A program made the position numbers and the translations under genes. 64,000 nucleotides of DNA from Motacilla alba alba (lineage: Eukaryota > Chordata > Aves > Passeriformes > Motacillidae). Below the pieces are notes generated by a model. That model had not been told where the DNA came from. It searched no databases and was given only the letters and a program-made list of their open reading frames with translations. Each line of letters opens with the position of its first letter. Within the stretch, counting starts at the first letter, position 1. This document shows positions 1-10,700 of the stretch, piece by piece. The DNA lies in assembly GCF_015832195.1 (NCBI RefSeq), contig NC_052021.1, positions 27,616,786-27,680,785 of the forward strand, given 5' to 3'.

Positions 1-2428
1 CTCGCAGGTCACCAGCCTTATTGGAATGTGGGGGATTGGAGGTGAATTGCCTAAAGGAGGGATGCACTGGCATGCCAACACTGCTATTGATTAATGCTAA
101 TTATAATTTAATTTAACCTCCAATTAGTTTTAATCAATTGTCACATTCTCCCTGAGTATGATTGCAAGGATGATGTACAGTAAGGAGGATAATTGTCTTG
201 AGCTTTTCCCTGTTTGCCAGATGGCTATTTTCTATCCCTTTCTTTTGCTTTTAATTTAGCTGGGTGAATAATTTATTTACCAAATTTATTTACCAAATTT
301 ATTTACCAAATTTTGCTGCTGCTGCTTCTTCTTGTCCCATGGAACTATCTGTAAGCATAGTTTGAGCCTGATGCCTGATCCAGAATTTCTCATCACACAT
401 TATTGGTTCTTGGTCTGTACAATGCATTAAAGCCATTTGATCCTGAAAAATCAAGCAGGGTGGTTTCACTTTAATCAGGCATGTGGTGGAGTATCATGGC
501 CCTGGCCACACTGTTGCTGTCAGTCATAACTCTGGGGATCCAGTTTTGCTTGAATTTTCTATAACTGTTTCTTTAAAAAGTGGTCACAGTCATGTTTCTG
601 TCACCCAGAGCATTTCCCTTCAAAGGAGGAAAGCAGGGAGAAGGAGCAGCCACATCTGTTCATCTGGGTCATCATCTCCAGGGCTTGAATGCAGGCTCTA
701 GCAATAAGAGAATGGCAACTCAACTTCTTCTCCCAAGGGGCCAGCTCCTCTCTGTTACAGCACCAGCCCTCTTAACGTTCTCCTCTGTGGTCTTCCCACT
801 GAAGCTGGAGAGACTGGTTTTGTCTGAGTATCGCCATGACAGCCTGGCCTTTCCATGTTGCATTTGAATGGATGGTCACAGAATATATATAATCAGAGGC
901 ACTTGTCCAATGCTAATAATAGCTCTGTCTGTCCAAGAGAATTACAAAAAAAGTATCAATTCATTAATCACCCCCACTGTTTTTGTGTACATTACTGATG
1001 AAACATCAGGCAGTGTTCCCTGAAGGTCAATAAACTGGGGCAGTTATCCAAAATTACCTTCTGAGATCTCTCTGAAAGCTAAGGGAAAAGTGAGCAGAGC
1101 GCAGTCCCATCTATTCTTGCCGAGGATCAAAAGCAGCTCAACAATACCTCAGGGCATCAAAGACAGCTGATAGATCTAACAATAACATCTTGGAGCCCTG
1201 ATATTCATCTGTAACCTGGGCTGCCCGTGCAGTGCAGTCTCTGTGCTCCACTCCGTCTGTACCCAGACCGACACGGGTCAGGAAAGGCTGAAACTGTCAG
1301 GCACTCGGGGAATTCGCTTCCCTTCACAACTTCCTCATTAACCATGCCCACACTTGAAGAACAAAAACAACACAGCCCCATTGCCAGCATTCAGCTATAG
1401 CTTGTTTTGGCACCTTCTCTGCACCTTCCAGAGATGTCCTCCACCCGCCCTGTCGCGGTTTCAGGTGGGGCAGTTTCTTCCCCCAGCTCTGCCGCCAGGT
1501 ATCTGCAAAGCTGATCAAAAGCTGTGGTGGACAATGCGGGTTCATCTCAGCTGGTGGGCAGGTCATGTCCCTGCCACCAGTGCCACTGCTCATCTTTGAG
1601 CCTCTGCTGTGACCTGAAGTGAGGCAGTGGCGGTGTGGGAAGGTGGATGTGGCCCCTCTGCTGTCTGCTGGTGAGGCTTTCCATGTGGGCATTGGCCTCC
1701 AGGGCATTCCTCCCTTCTCTTCCCTGCAGAAGACTGGAAGAACCTCATTGCTGGAGCACTCAGAACCTCCCCTGCAATAGAAATCCGAAAGAACTCGGGT
1801 GCTTTGTAAGAACCATACAGTTCACCCCAGCAGTATGGTCTGACTTGTTGATTTTTTTTAGTTTTATTTTAGAAAATAAACGGTCAGCTTATGTGTACAG
1901 CTGAGCCCTCCTTCCTCCTACCCAGCCCATTCTGTCCCCAGTGGATCAAATTATGTGGGCTCACATGTCCCAGGCAGATAATTATGTCTTGGTTCAACGT
2001 TATTTTATTATTACCATGTAAGTTACAGGAGAACTTCAGTGAAAAATAAAACTATGGTAAAGCAAATCCATTGCTCCATTGAAACGAAAGCTGACCCCTT
2101 GCTCGTCTTTGTGCATGAGATGGATAACAAACCCATTGTAAGATTAAAATGAAAAAAAGAAGGAAAGCCAAAGCTTGTTTTGTTCATATAAACATGGGAC
2201 TTTCGATTTATTTTTCACAGAGCTTTGACTGAGCAATGGAAGAAATGTGAGATATCTCACAATGTTTCCTTGGCATAACATGGTGCTTTCAGTCTCATTA
2301 TTATTGCATTATATGTAGCACATCTGTTACTGGTCAGGAGCCAAACTATTTAATTCTATTAGATACATCTATACAGCTAAGTGATAATCTACACCAGGTT
2401 TATGGAACAAGCACTTAATTCTTGGCAG
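1..2428. other. Non-coding stretch with a homeodomain-site cluster near its start
   Basis: I see no gene here. Positions 85-142 are very AT-rich, with a run of homeodomain core words (TTAAT, TAATTA-like, CAATTAG, TAATCAATTG), and could be the edge of a regulatory element. The open frames between 480 and 1900 overlap on both strands, have no recognisable domain and look like chance. The rest is ordinary CpG-poor sequence. Confidence 0.5.
271..313. repeat. 13-bp tandem repeat, three perfect copies
   Basis: The unit ATTTATTTACCAA occurs three times without mismatch at 271-283, 284-296 and 297-309, followed by a partial fourth copy. A short GCT/TTC trinucleotide run follows immediately. The perfect identity suggests recent replication slippage. 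Confidence 0.95.
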
Positions 2429-2582
2429 GGAGCAGCTCAAGACTTGATACAAGAGCAGCAGAATATATGCAGTGTAGTTGTAGATCAGTGTCAGAAACTG
2501 GCCAGAAATCATTTCTGCATTCTTCAGCATGCAGGCATTCCAGTGTGGGAAACTATTCATTCAATTTATTGTTCTAACATCT
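2429..2582 (+). other. Possible internal exon (hypothetical, unrecognised)
   Basis: A frame open over about 90 codons (from 2381) contains a 154-bp segment with splice-like borders. The upstream side has an acceptor-type CTTGGCAG ending at 2428. The downstream side has a consensus donor, ATCT then GTAAGT, at 2583-2588. G-runs at 2593-2610, of the kind that act as intronic splicing enhancers, follow the donor. The segment would encode about 51 residues beginning GAAQDLIQEQQNICSVVVDQ, starting in phase 0 and leaving one extra base. I do not recognise the peptide. It has four cysteines, two histidines and no low-complexity sequence, so it reads more like protein than most frames here. The acceptor's pyrimidine tract is weak, and a chance frame remains the likeliest explanation. 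Confidence 0.15.
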
Positions 2583-2588
2583 GTAAGT

Positions 2589-3125
2589 TATTGGGTGAGG
2601 GGGAGGGGAGGTGGAGAAGAGGAAAATGCTCAGAGGGTAAAACGTTTACCTAACAAAATACTAACTCTTTCAGGGGGTTGCATGTCAGCACTCTGTAAAT
2701 AATAGGAGCCTTTTAATGCACATATGGTAGTATTTACTTTGTGGAGAGGTAACACAGAATCCTGCCTTGCTCTGAGAGTTTTTTGCCCTGGTGCTGCTCA
2801 GGCATATAGTTTTTGCTGAACATATTTCGTCCCAATGCATCTTTTATCTTGCTGAACACATCTACCAAAAGCAAAGTCACGTTGCATCGCCTCTGCTCGC
2901 AAGCACCCCTGGAGCAGGCTCCACATCAGGATGTGGGGTTGAAAGAAAGAGCTCAACTCCTCAGCTCTGCTTGCCTCGCAGGGCACAATGCAGCTCCAAC
3001 ATTTGCTGGCTGGCAATTTGGATCCTGGTGCTTTTTCCCTCCCCTCTCTGCAAGACCCTTCCAAACTTTGAGAGGAAGAAGCCCCAAGCCATGTGTCCTT
3101 CCCTGAAACAAGCAAACATGGTTTT
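2589..3125. other. Non-coding stretch, nothing recognised
   Basis: The segment starts with a G-rich run and continues as mixed-composition DNA up to the MIR relic. A 187-codon frame (2791-3354) runs through it, but that frame also reads through the MIR and the purine tract (its end is nearly all Lys/Glu), so it is not a credible gene. Confidence 0.4.
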
Positions 3126-3230
3126 AAACCCATTTTGGAGGGGAGGAGGAAGGGCACTGGGAGGTGATGACTTGCTCAGGGTTGCACAGGATGTCTGCAG
3201 CAGAGTGGAACAGGGGCCAACTCTGAACTG
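3126..3230 (+). mobile_element. MIR-type core-SINE relic
   Basis: The block matches the order of conserved words in the MIR consensus: CCCATTTT at 3129-3136, a GAGG-rich spacer, then GACTTGCTCAGGGTTGCACAG (3169-3189), which corresponds to the MIR core GACTTGCCCAAGGTCACACAG. A GCAGAGTGG segment (3200-3208) corresponds to GGCAGAGCTGG of MIR. It is heavily diverged, as expected for an element inserted before amniotes radiated. The comparison is against the consensus as I remember it. Confidence 0.7.
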
Positions 3231-3302
3231 TCAACAGTTCCTCTACCTTTATCCACCGGGTCATCCTTCCTTCCTCTATGCTGAAGAGTTGAAACAATTC
3301 TG

Positions 3303-3399
3303 GAAAAAAAAATTAAAAGGGAAAAGGAAGAAAAAAAAAAAAAAAGAAGAATAAAAAGAAAGAAGAAAAAAAAAGAAAAGAAAGAAGAAAAAGAGAGAG
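3303..3399. repeat. Purine (A/G) low-complexity tract
   Basis: Almost 100 bases consist of A and G only, apart from a few T bases, including an uninterrupted A run and GAA/GAAA units. Such homopurine tracts can form triplex DNA and are length-variable. Confidence 0.95.
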
Positions 3400-3479
3400 T
3401 CTCCACCTGCAGACATTTCTGACCTTCCACTGACAGGGCTTTTCTTTTCCTCTCCTCCTTCCCCCCATCCATTTTTTTT

Positions 3480-3680
3480 GTCTCTCGGTGGAATTAATTG
3501 GATCTATTTCTCAAGGAAGTGATGTCAGAAGACCTGGGTGTTCCAGGAATAGTTATTTCCATATGATTTGAGCAGGTTCTTACATACGGTGACACGTACA
3601 TTGTAATTTAAACAGATCTGGTTCTTCGGATTGAAGGCCATTTATAAGAGTCTCCAGCTGGAGAGGAATTCATTTACTTG
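3480..3680. promoter_or_regulatory. Possible conserved regulatory element with ETS/CRE composite and E-box palindrome
   Basis: The block combines GAATTAATTGG, an ETS-CRE-like composite AGGAAGTGATGTCA (3514-3527), a CCATATGATTTG segment, isolated CpGs in CpG-poor DNA (ATACGGTGACACGTAC) and a perfect 14-bp palindrome TCTCCAGCTGGAGA (3651-3664) centred on a CAGCTG E-box. No coding frame fits. Regulatory function is inferred from motif density. Confidence 0.35.
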
Positions 3681-3800
3681 TGGCCTTTGGGGAGCAGCAG
3701 CATCCTTAACTCTCTGCTGTTTCCTCCAATACCTGGTGTCTGAAATTTCCCCGAACTGTCTTATCCTGAGCCTGACCCTACCCAGGTAAGAACACCTATT

Positions 3801-5358
3801 GATTTCAGAGGTCCTGCTCTGCTGTGGGTGAATGTGGCTGAGCTCTATTGCACATTGCAGGCAGCAGCAAAATTAATTCCAGCAAAAACATTCCTGGTCA
3901 TCACTGGTAGTTCTTGAGTTCTTATAAGAAAAAACAGTCATTGCACCTGAATTTGCAAGCTGAATCCAGGAGGATAAAAACAAGGCTCTGAATGAAGAGA
4001 AAAGGCTGTAATGCTGAACTGTATTTTGGCTGTGAGCTCTGGGGACAAGTTCTGCATTTATTTTTCCCATGGAGTTGTACAGCATCTAATACAGTCGGGT
4101 TCTGGTTCAGGACAGATGTCTGACATGCAACTATAATGCCAAAATAATATCATTAAATACCAGTAATAACATCATGAGGTAATAAATAGCAATAAAACCT
4201 TGGAGGGAGGCCAAGTAGAAGGGTCCTCAAAGGCTGTGCTGCCCCCTGCTACTCTTGATTCTGAATTGTACGTGGTCTTCAACCCTAACTGAAGTGGAGA
4301 CGTGTCAAAGAAACAAGGCTCTCGCTTAGTGTGTGGTCACAGCACCTGGGGATGGCGTGAGGAGGGAGAAAGGTCTGTGCCTTGCTGAGCCCCTACACCT
4401 TCCCCTCCTGCCCAGCACAATGTCCTTCTGACCATCCAGAGCAGTGCCAGGTCTTGTCACTGGTTTAGGGACTTCCAGAGGTCATTTTAAAATCGTATCA
4501 TATTTAGCATTATATTTGCATTTCCCAAGTGCTGCTCATGTCAGGGATGCCAAAAGCAAAGCCAGTGACTGGCTGAGGCTTATTAGGTCTCAAACACAGC
4601 CCTGTCTTCTCCCTTTAGCTGAAGGCCTTGGGCAGGGCCACTAAGGAGGAACAGGTCACTGCTGACAACAGCAATTTGTACCACATTTGTCAACACATCC
4701 ACTTGTAAAAGTTAATTTCCCAGCACGTGGGTTTCTGTCCATTAAACAAATATCTCACAGCCCCACATGGCCTGGACTGAAGGAAGGAGTCACTGCTGGC
4801 TGAACCTCTGACTTCCAGCCAGGTTCTTCCAGGAGAGCTTTGATCTCTGTGGAGCAGGGAGCGGAACAGACATATGCTTTGTACTGACCAGCCTCCTCCC
4901 ACCACTGATTCTCTGACTCACCGTGGGGAAGGATTTATAAGGACTCCACATACTTTCTTGAAAAAGGGGAAATAAAAAAAGACCAAATTCAAATGGTAAG
5001 AAAAGTAAAATGGTGTTTTTACTCTTTATTTGCCATTAGCTTTGATAACTGCTCCAGAGTGCTGTACCTTGTGACAGTGTCCCCATGAGTTACTGCTGCC
5101 CATGCTGAACATATATGCTGATATCCAGAGGTTTAGGGCAGCAGCTCTGGCATCACACAAACTAGCATTAGTAGCAAAACTTGTATTCAAATATTGTAGT
5201 CAATTGCCAGTTACCCCAGCAGAATCATTGTGCTTTTCACAGAAACATTTCTCTCTTTCCTCCTCCAAGTTCTTTGACTATACCAGTGAAGCATCCTGGC
5301 ATTATGCTGCAAGATGGCTTTTTGCAGTTAGCAGCTTTAAACTTTTCAAAATAAAGGA
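3801..5358. other. Non-coding stretch with one weak CTCF-like site
   Basis: No gene is seen. GCTGCCCCCTGCTAC at 4238-4252 resembles the reverse-strand CTCF core but mismatches over its last positions. The remaining sequence is ordinary CpG-poor DNA, with an A-rich stretch near 4965-5010. Confidence 0.4.
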
Positions 5359-5435
5359 TTTTTTTTTTGTAGTTGGTTTGTTTGTTTTGTTTTGTTTTCC
5401 TCCTGGTTTTTGGGTTGGTTTGGTTTGGTTTTTGT
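5359..5435. repeat. T/G-rich low-complexity tract (TTTG/TTGG units)
   Basis: The tract is T(9-10) followed by repeated TTTG and GGTTTGGTT units. It is the complement in composition of the A/C-rich tracts near 18.0, 20.4, 22.4 and 23.6 kb. Confidence 0.9.
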
Positions 5436-5647
5436 CCCTTTTATGAAACCTGGCGAGATGCTGGTAGCACAGGCATTGCTTACTAAAATGGGCGATTTCT
5501 GCAGGCTGGGAAAATTTTACATTTATTATACAAATAATGTCCCCTATGCCCTTGAAGCCTGTTCACCATTTTAAAGCTACTCGTGATGATACCAGTTCCT
5601 GATGCTGGGTATCAAAGAAAGAGCTCTCACCCATCTTCTTCACAATC

Positions 5648-5676
5648 TTTTTTTTTTTTTTTGTGTGTGTGTGTGT
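5648..5676. repeat. Poly(T) plus (TG)n microsatellite
   Basis: Fifteen T bases lead directly into a (TG)7 dinucleotide run. This is a simple length-variable microsatellite. Confidence 0.95.
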
Positions 5677-6984
5677 TATTTGCATATACACTTGATAGGC
5701 AACTGTCATCCCTACAAAAAAAAAATATTTTGTCTACTATTTTCTTGCCATGGTCCAGAACAGAGGACTAGGGACATGATCTCAGAACACCATTGCAAAA
5801 AGATGAGTAACAGGCATTGAATTTCAAGGGCTGCTCGTTGAGTATTTTTTCTTGCTCTCTTCCCATGGGAGAGAAAATTATGCAAATGGAAAACCTCAAT
5901 GGGAGTAGTTTGCAGTGATTTGGATTACACCTGGAAAATGGATGGGGGTTCTAAGATACAGGTGTTTCACCTGGCAGAGCACACCATGTTCCTGGAGCCA
6001 GAGTTGGATGAAGCCTTCCTTGGCTTTGGTGCCATCACAAATCCACCTTTGGAGAAGTAAGGTGTTTCTGTCATCCTCTGCTGTCAGTTGCAATCCACTG
6101 GGACCATTTGTAGGAGTATAGCCAGCCCCTGTGAGAAACATTCATCTGCCCATCTACAAATAACAGGATTCAATTCCCCTCCATAAAATCAGCATGAGTC
6201 TGTGTAGGAAGCATCAGGACAGGAAAAGCCCAGCAGAACAGCCCCTGGGGCTAATGCAGATCTGCTGACAGTTCACACTGCTTGCTGCTAGTGATGGCTC
6301 ATTGGTCATGGTGTTGGACAAGGTTTTGAGAGGTCTGACTTAGTTTTCTGGTTTTCCATAATATTTTTGTGCCCTAATTCCTCACTTCTGAAAGCAAAGT
6401 TGGTAGGGGAATGCACATCCTTCTTGAATGTTGTGAGGGGTATGACCCTATAAATCCCACACAGTTATAACCTCAGTCACACTGCGCTGTTTTTAGAGCC
6501 TACAAGTTCTCCACAGGCAGTGTAAAAAAACCATTAAATCATCTGTAATGAAGCCAACTTAACTGTAATTCTATAAGGCATGGATTGAGGACATGCAACT
6601 AAGAGATCTGGTTAGAAAATGTGGGAAACTTTTCAAGGGAGAATTAAAAATAACCTCTGCATTTATTTTTATCCAAATGTATTTGTTTGCTTTTAGTTAA
6701 ATGAGCCTTTCCTTACTCCTTTAAGCAACCTTAATTCTCTCTTTCTTTTGTTTTTCTTATTTTTTCATTGTGAAGTGAAGGAAAGAAGGGAATCAATAGG
6801 GAAGTGTGAAAACCTGAAAATCTTCAAACCTTGCTGGCTATTTTTTTGAGATCATTGGGATGAGCTTTTTTTGTTTGTTTGTCTCAAAAATGAATATTTA
6901 TGTAAATGCCAGAAATTTCTGTTTCATCAAATGTGTTGTTTGTCACTGGAAAGTATGGCTGAATTGAAGAGGCCCAGATCTTCT
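5677..6984. other. Non-coding stretch, nothing recognised
   Basis: CpG-poor DNA with no gene, RNA or repeat that I recognise. The 6520-6960 part is AT-rich, with T-runs (TTTGTTTGTTTG near 6870). Two short opposite-strand frames near 5.9-6.1 kb cover the same bases and look like chance. Confidence 0.4.
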
Positions 6985-7062
6985 CCACTGCAGTTGGGGA
7001 AACTGAAGTGAAGCACCAGAGTGATGACCCTGAGGCTACATGGTGGGGGTCGGTGTCAGAAA
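6985..7062 (+). mobile_element. Probable MIR-type SINE relic
   Basis: GGGGAAACTGAAG (6996-7008) corresponds to the GGGGAAACTGAGG word of MIR. It is followed by a CACCAGAGTGATGACCCTGAGG segment at the spacing of the MIR GCACAGAG...TGACTTGCCCAAGG core, then a GGTGTCAGA end. It is more diverged than the 3.1-kb copy and lacks the full CACACAG word, so the call is tentative. Confidence 0.5.
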
Positions 7063-7419
7063 AGATATTTAGACCAGAGAAATCCCTGGCTCATCTCCCA
7101 GGTCTGGGCCATCACTGCTCACAAGGCAGCTTCATGAGGTCTTCTACTGCAACACAACCACGCTGTGCACAAGAAAAGCTTGGAGGGCTTCCCTCTCCCC
7201 CTCATCACCAAAAAATGTCCCTACATCTCAAGATTCCTTTTCAGAGCCCCTTCTGCAACAGTGTGGTGAGGGAGCACTCCAGCGTGGCTCTTGGTGATGG
7301 GTGTAGGAGGCAGAATGCTGGTGCTGGGGACAGGTGGCAGGTGGGGGGACAGAGAACAGGGGTATGGGGAACAGCCATGAACGTGGCGAAGGACTGTGCA
7401 CATACAGCTACAGATGCCT

Positions 7420-7860
7420 GAATTAATTGCCTGCTGTTTACAGCTTGGGTTTATTGCTCAGCTTTTAATTAACTGTTTCCGGATTTAATCTCACAAATGT
7501 TCTGTCTTGGTCCTTGTTTAATCCGGCAGTCTAATGGCAAGCTGATTTATGCAGATCAATACTGTTTACAAACATGAAAGCCGCCAGTGGCTGTTTGAAC
7601 TTTCGGCGTGATGGCATTGGTTATCAATAGCTGAAGCAGCCTCAGCAGGTGGCGTGTCAATATGCAGCCAGTCAATATGCACGGAGCAGCCAAGATTAAA
7701 ACTTTTTTTTAGCTGGAGTGGGAGGGAGCTGCCTAAACTCCTCATCGTATTCATATATGGAGGATTTACTACCCGCTCTTGCCCCCGCTTTCTGTTACTC
7801 ATTTGCAGCCATCCGAATGCAACGCTAATGAGAATAATCAGGTTATTTGAGAACATGGGT
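7420..7860. promoter_or_regulatory. Strong candidate conserved non-coding element (enhancer-like)
   Basis: The block has no coding frame, an unusual density of transcription-factor words, and CpGs retained in otherwise AT-rich DNA. Visible are two FOX words (TGTTTAC at about 7435 and at 7564-7570, the latter in TGTTTACAAACA), TTAATTAAC, a Onecut-like ATCAATA (7623-7629), TAATGAGAATAATCAGG near 7830, and two direct copies of GTCAATATGCA at 7656-7666 and 7671-7681 with a 15-bp period. A CTCF-like word overlaps at 7641-7655. The texture matches deeply conserved developmental enhancers. Conservation itself was not measured. Confidence 0.5.
7641..7655 (+). promoter_or_regulatory. CTCF-like site, forward orientation
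   Basis: CTCAGCAGGTGGCGT agrees with the CTCF core CCASYAGRKGGCGC at about 12 of 14 positions by eye. It lies inside the candidate element at 7.4-7.9 kb. The GCAGGTGG part could equally serve an E-box factor such as ZEB or SNAI. Confidence 0.35.
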
Positions 7861-7920
7861 GGTGGGGGGGAAATCACTGTTCCCACAATCTGCTTCAGAC
7901 TCTCATTCTCCCTGAGCTAG

Positions 7921-8329
7921 CTCACCTGCAAAGGTGTTTCCCCTCTATTAAAACTATTTTAAGTAGCAACAATGGAAACCTGGTTTACCATTGCTTTAAA
8001 TGGAAATTACTGAAGGTATTAAATGATTTTCAACTTACTCTATCTACTCAATAGGCATGGAAGAACCATCCAGCAAATGCTTCCCTGAAAACAAAGAATG
8101 AAAACCAAAACCCAGTGGCTGGGAATTTTTGGTGAGGGGATGCATGGATAGAGCAGCTGTTGATGTGAACCTGCTTCTGCAGCCTTGTATCTCCTTGGAC
8201 CTGTTCTTCTGCTTGTACTTTGGGCAGCTGTTGGCATAATTGTGAAGGGGGAAAAGGGTGTTTTCCCACTGAGTTGCATAGGTTTGAATAGCATAGAGTT
8301 TGAGCCCCTGAAGGACTGATGCATGCTTA
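7921..8329. other. Non-coding spacer, nothing recognised
   Basis: Spacer between two regulatory-looking blocks. The two overlapping minus-strand frames here (8040-8324 and 8048-8269) carry no recognisable domain. Confidence 0.4.
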
Positions 8330-8960
8330 TTTTATTGCTCTCATCTCTGTTAAAGTCAGTGGCCCTGTTTTTAACAGGCCAGGTTAATCATGTGCAAACC
8401 TCTGAAAAAGCAGAGCTGAAGTTAATCACTAGTCAGGGCTAGTTAAAGCTTTCCTTGGGAAGAGTTATAGGCCTAAGCATGGAACACAGAGCCTCAGCCT
8501 GATTTTATCTGATATAACCTTAACCTATCAAGGTAAATGAGATCAGGCTTGCCTGTGCCTTCTCTTTATTTGTGCAGTACTCCCAACACCAGTTGCATTC
8601 AGGGGCCAAGGCCCTGCTGTGCTGGGGTTGGTACAAGCAAAGCTAATTGCATGTTGGCTAAAAACACAGCTCTTACACAGTTGTTACACCTTTCATAAAT
8701 ACATTTCTAATAATCAGCAGACAATAGCACGGGCAAGCCAGAAGCATAACACAAAGCATAAGAATAAATTGCATTTAATTACAAGGAGAATCTAATTAAG
8801 CCTGATTTTCTTAGGCCAGTGTTAGACTAGAAGTAACTTCATACACATTAATAGAGTTGTAACAAATGTGACCCGTGGTATAATGACAATGACTACTCAG
8901 GGGTGGATTGTCAGATTGATGCACGGCATGACATGAACACCATCCCCTAATTTCAAAGGT
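8330..8960. promoter_or_regulatory. Candidate conserved non-coding element with HNF1/homeodomain words
   Basis: The sequence GTTAATCA occurs twice, at 8383-8390 and 8421-8428. CCTGTTTTTAACAGG (8364-8378) is a short inverted repeat. Later come GCTAATTGCATG (8642-8653), ATTGCATTTAATTAC and TCTAATTAAGC near 8770-8800, and ACCCGTGGTATAATGACAATGAC near 8870, all typical POU/homeodomain vocabulary. There is no open frame. Confidence 0.4.
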
Positions 8961-9365
8961 GCAGAGTGGATCATTTTTATGCAGAGCACAAGGGCTCCGA
9001 TCCCCTCGTTACCTTGGCTTTATGCTTTTGGCCATTTGCAGCATTTTCCAACATTTTCCAGTCTGTTTGTTCTAGTATTCATTGTCGATTAAGTAGCCAG
9101 GAACAAGACACGTGGGGCAAGAGCCACGGTGTTTGCACTGGGGTCCCGTGGCTTCCTCGGATCGAACACCCTCCACAGCCCCCCAGGAGGGTATTTTGTT
9201 CTCTGGGTTCAGAGGCAATGCCATGATGGTTTAATCTGGACTCTTCCCAGATGACTCACAAAAGGCGGAAAATAGGACATGGAGAAGTGGGAAACGTGGG
9301 GGCATTGTGGGAATGCCGGGCCAGCCAGGCTTTGCAGAACCAAGCTGGGTTTCAAAGCCACGCAC
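8961..9365. other. Non-coding stretch, mixed composition
   Basis: It includes an AT-rich segment with ATTGTCGATTAAGTAG near 9080-9096, then GC-richer DNA. Two opposite-strand frames near 9.2-9.5 kb overlap each other completely, so neither is convincing. Confidence 0.35.
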
Positions 9366-9620
9366 CCTTGTGTACAGGCGAGCTGGTTAGAAGCTGCTGA
9401 TCTGTTCTCTAGCAACTTGTGGCACACCGCAGGCTTTGTGAGGCTGGCAAAGTCGGAGCAGCTAATCAATTCTGCTTTATTCTCCTCACCACAGACCTTC
9501 GCCTGCAAAGCACAGCGCCAGTTTTAATAGTGACATCTTGAGCGCCTTTCAGAGTCTGCTTGAAAGCAAATATAGGCCTTTTAATAGGTTATTTTAATGC
9601 ATTAAACTATGGAGAGGAGG
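9366..9620. promoter_or_regulatory. Candidate conserved non-coding element
   Basis: The block contains GCTAATCAATTCTGC, TTTTAATAGTGACATC and TTTTAATGCATTAAAC (a near-palindrome around ATGCAT), together with CpGs in CpG-poor surroundings (CACCGCAGG, GAGCGCC). It is not coding. A pyrimidine-rich stretch (9715-9785) and a (GAA)n run (9910-9925) follow. Confidence 0.35.
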
Positions 9621-10424
9621 AAGAGAAGGGGAAAAAAAAAATCCCTGGCACATACATCTCTGCAAAAGTTTCAGAGTCTGGAAGAATCTGATCCAGAAAC
9701 AAAAGCCCTTTGAATCTCTCCCCTTCCCTGTTCCCCCATGCCTGGCTCCCCCTCCCCTTCCTTCCTTCACTTCTCCCTCCTCCTGCTGAGCAGTAACAGT
9801 GCCAACTTATCAGATACTTTTAGCTGCCAGCTTCCCAGATACTTTCCTTTGAATGTGACCTGGCAGCAGCTCGCTGCAACTTTTGAACTGCTATGTATGT
9901 CATATGCTAAGAAGAAGAAGAAGAAGGAGCTGAAGTATAATGACTACTGGAATACGCGATTCAAGACAAAGTCAAAATGCTTTCAGTGGGGAGCGTGAGG
10001 CAATTTATTTTAACTCGTGAGGCAACTTTGCTATCCGACAGGTAGGGGGGTGGGGAAGCGAGCAGGATAATCGTCGTATTTTATCTTCACCTGAGGGCTG
10101 CGAGCCCGTTGCCAGCATCCACAAATTGCCCCTCCTGAGAGCCCCGAGGTGCCTGTGGGAGTCTGGGGTGAGGAGAGAGAGAACAGTAAGGGCATGTGCT
10201 TGGCTGGCCAAGGAGGCACCTGGGGGCACCATTCATTTCCCGTGGGGAAAGGGGAAACTGAGGCAGTCTAGCTTCTGCTGCTGCAACAAGTCTCCAGAGG
10301 GAATAGCACCAGGGATCAACCACCTGGGTTCCCACTTTCTGAGTCATTGGGATTCCTCTGTTATGTGAAGGAAGAAAAATACCCAGAAATCCAAAATACA
10401 CATGGAAACAGGCAAACAGCTAAG
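9621..10424. other. Non-coding stretch with short simple repeats
   Basis: It holds a C/T-rich segment (9715-9785), a short AAG run (9910-9927) and mixed DNA with several opposite-strand overlapping frames at 10.0-10.4 kb that have no recognisable domain. ATAATGACTACTGGAATACG near 9937-9956 and the TAACTCGTGAGG segment could belong to small regulatory elements. Confidence 0.35.
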
Positions 10425-10700
10425 TTTCCCACGTCAGTACCGGCTCGGGAAAAGGCTATTGTAGGAGCAATCATCATTCAATGACAATTAGATCTTTTTT
10501 CCTTTTCTGGAGGGAAGTATGGATTTTGACATGTTGCTTTAAAATTGCACAAATCAGTTATGGAGGGAAGCATTTGATTGAAAAACAAAGCAAATTTCCA
10601 TGAACAACAGTACTCTCATTTCATTCATGCAGAAGAAATAGCTTTGATTTTTAAAATAATTCTTTTTTTTGGCAAGATGCGAATGAAGAGAGAAGTTTTC
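10425..10700. promoter_or_regulatory. Weak candidate regulatory block
   Basis: The CpG-retaining TACCGGCTCGGGAAAAGGC leads into ATCATCATTCAATGACAATTAG. AT-rich DNA with ATTTGATTG and AAAATTGCACAAATC follows. No frame fits. The evidence is composition only. Confidence 0.25.

Noticed and set aside
2791..3354. 187-codon plus-strand frame
   Set aside because: It reads through a MIR relic and ends in a Lys/Glu run encoded by the purine tract, so it is not a credible gene.
4238..4252. CTCF-like GCTGCCCCCTGCTAC
   Set aside because: The last positions of the core mismatch. Noted within the surrounding region but not called as a separate site.
10229..10266. GGGGAAACTGAGGCAG, resembling a MIR word
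   Set aside because: Only one short word is present and the MIR core that should follow is missing.
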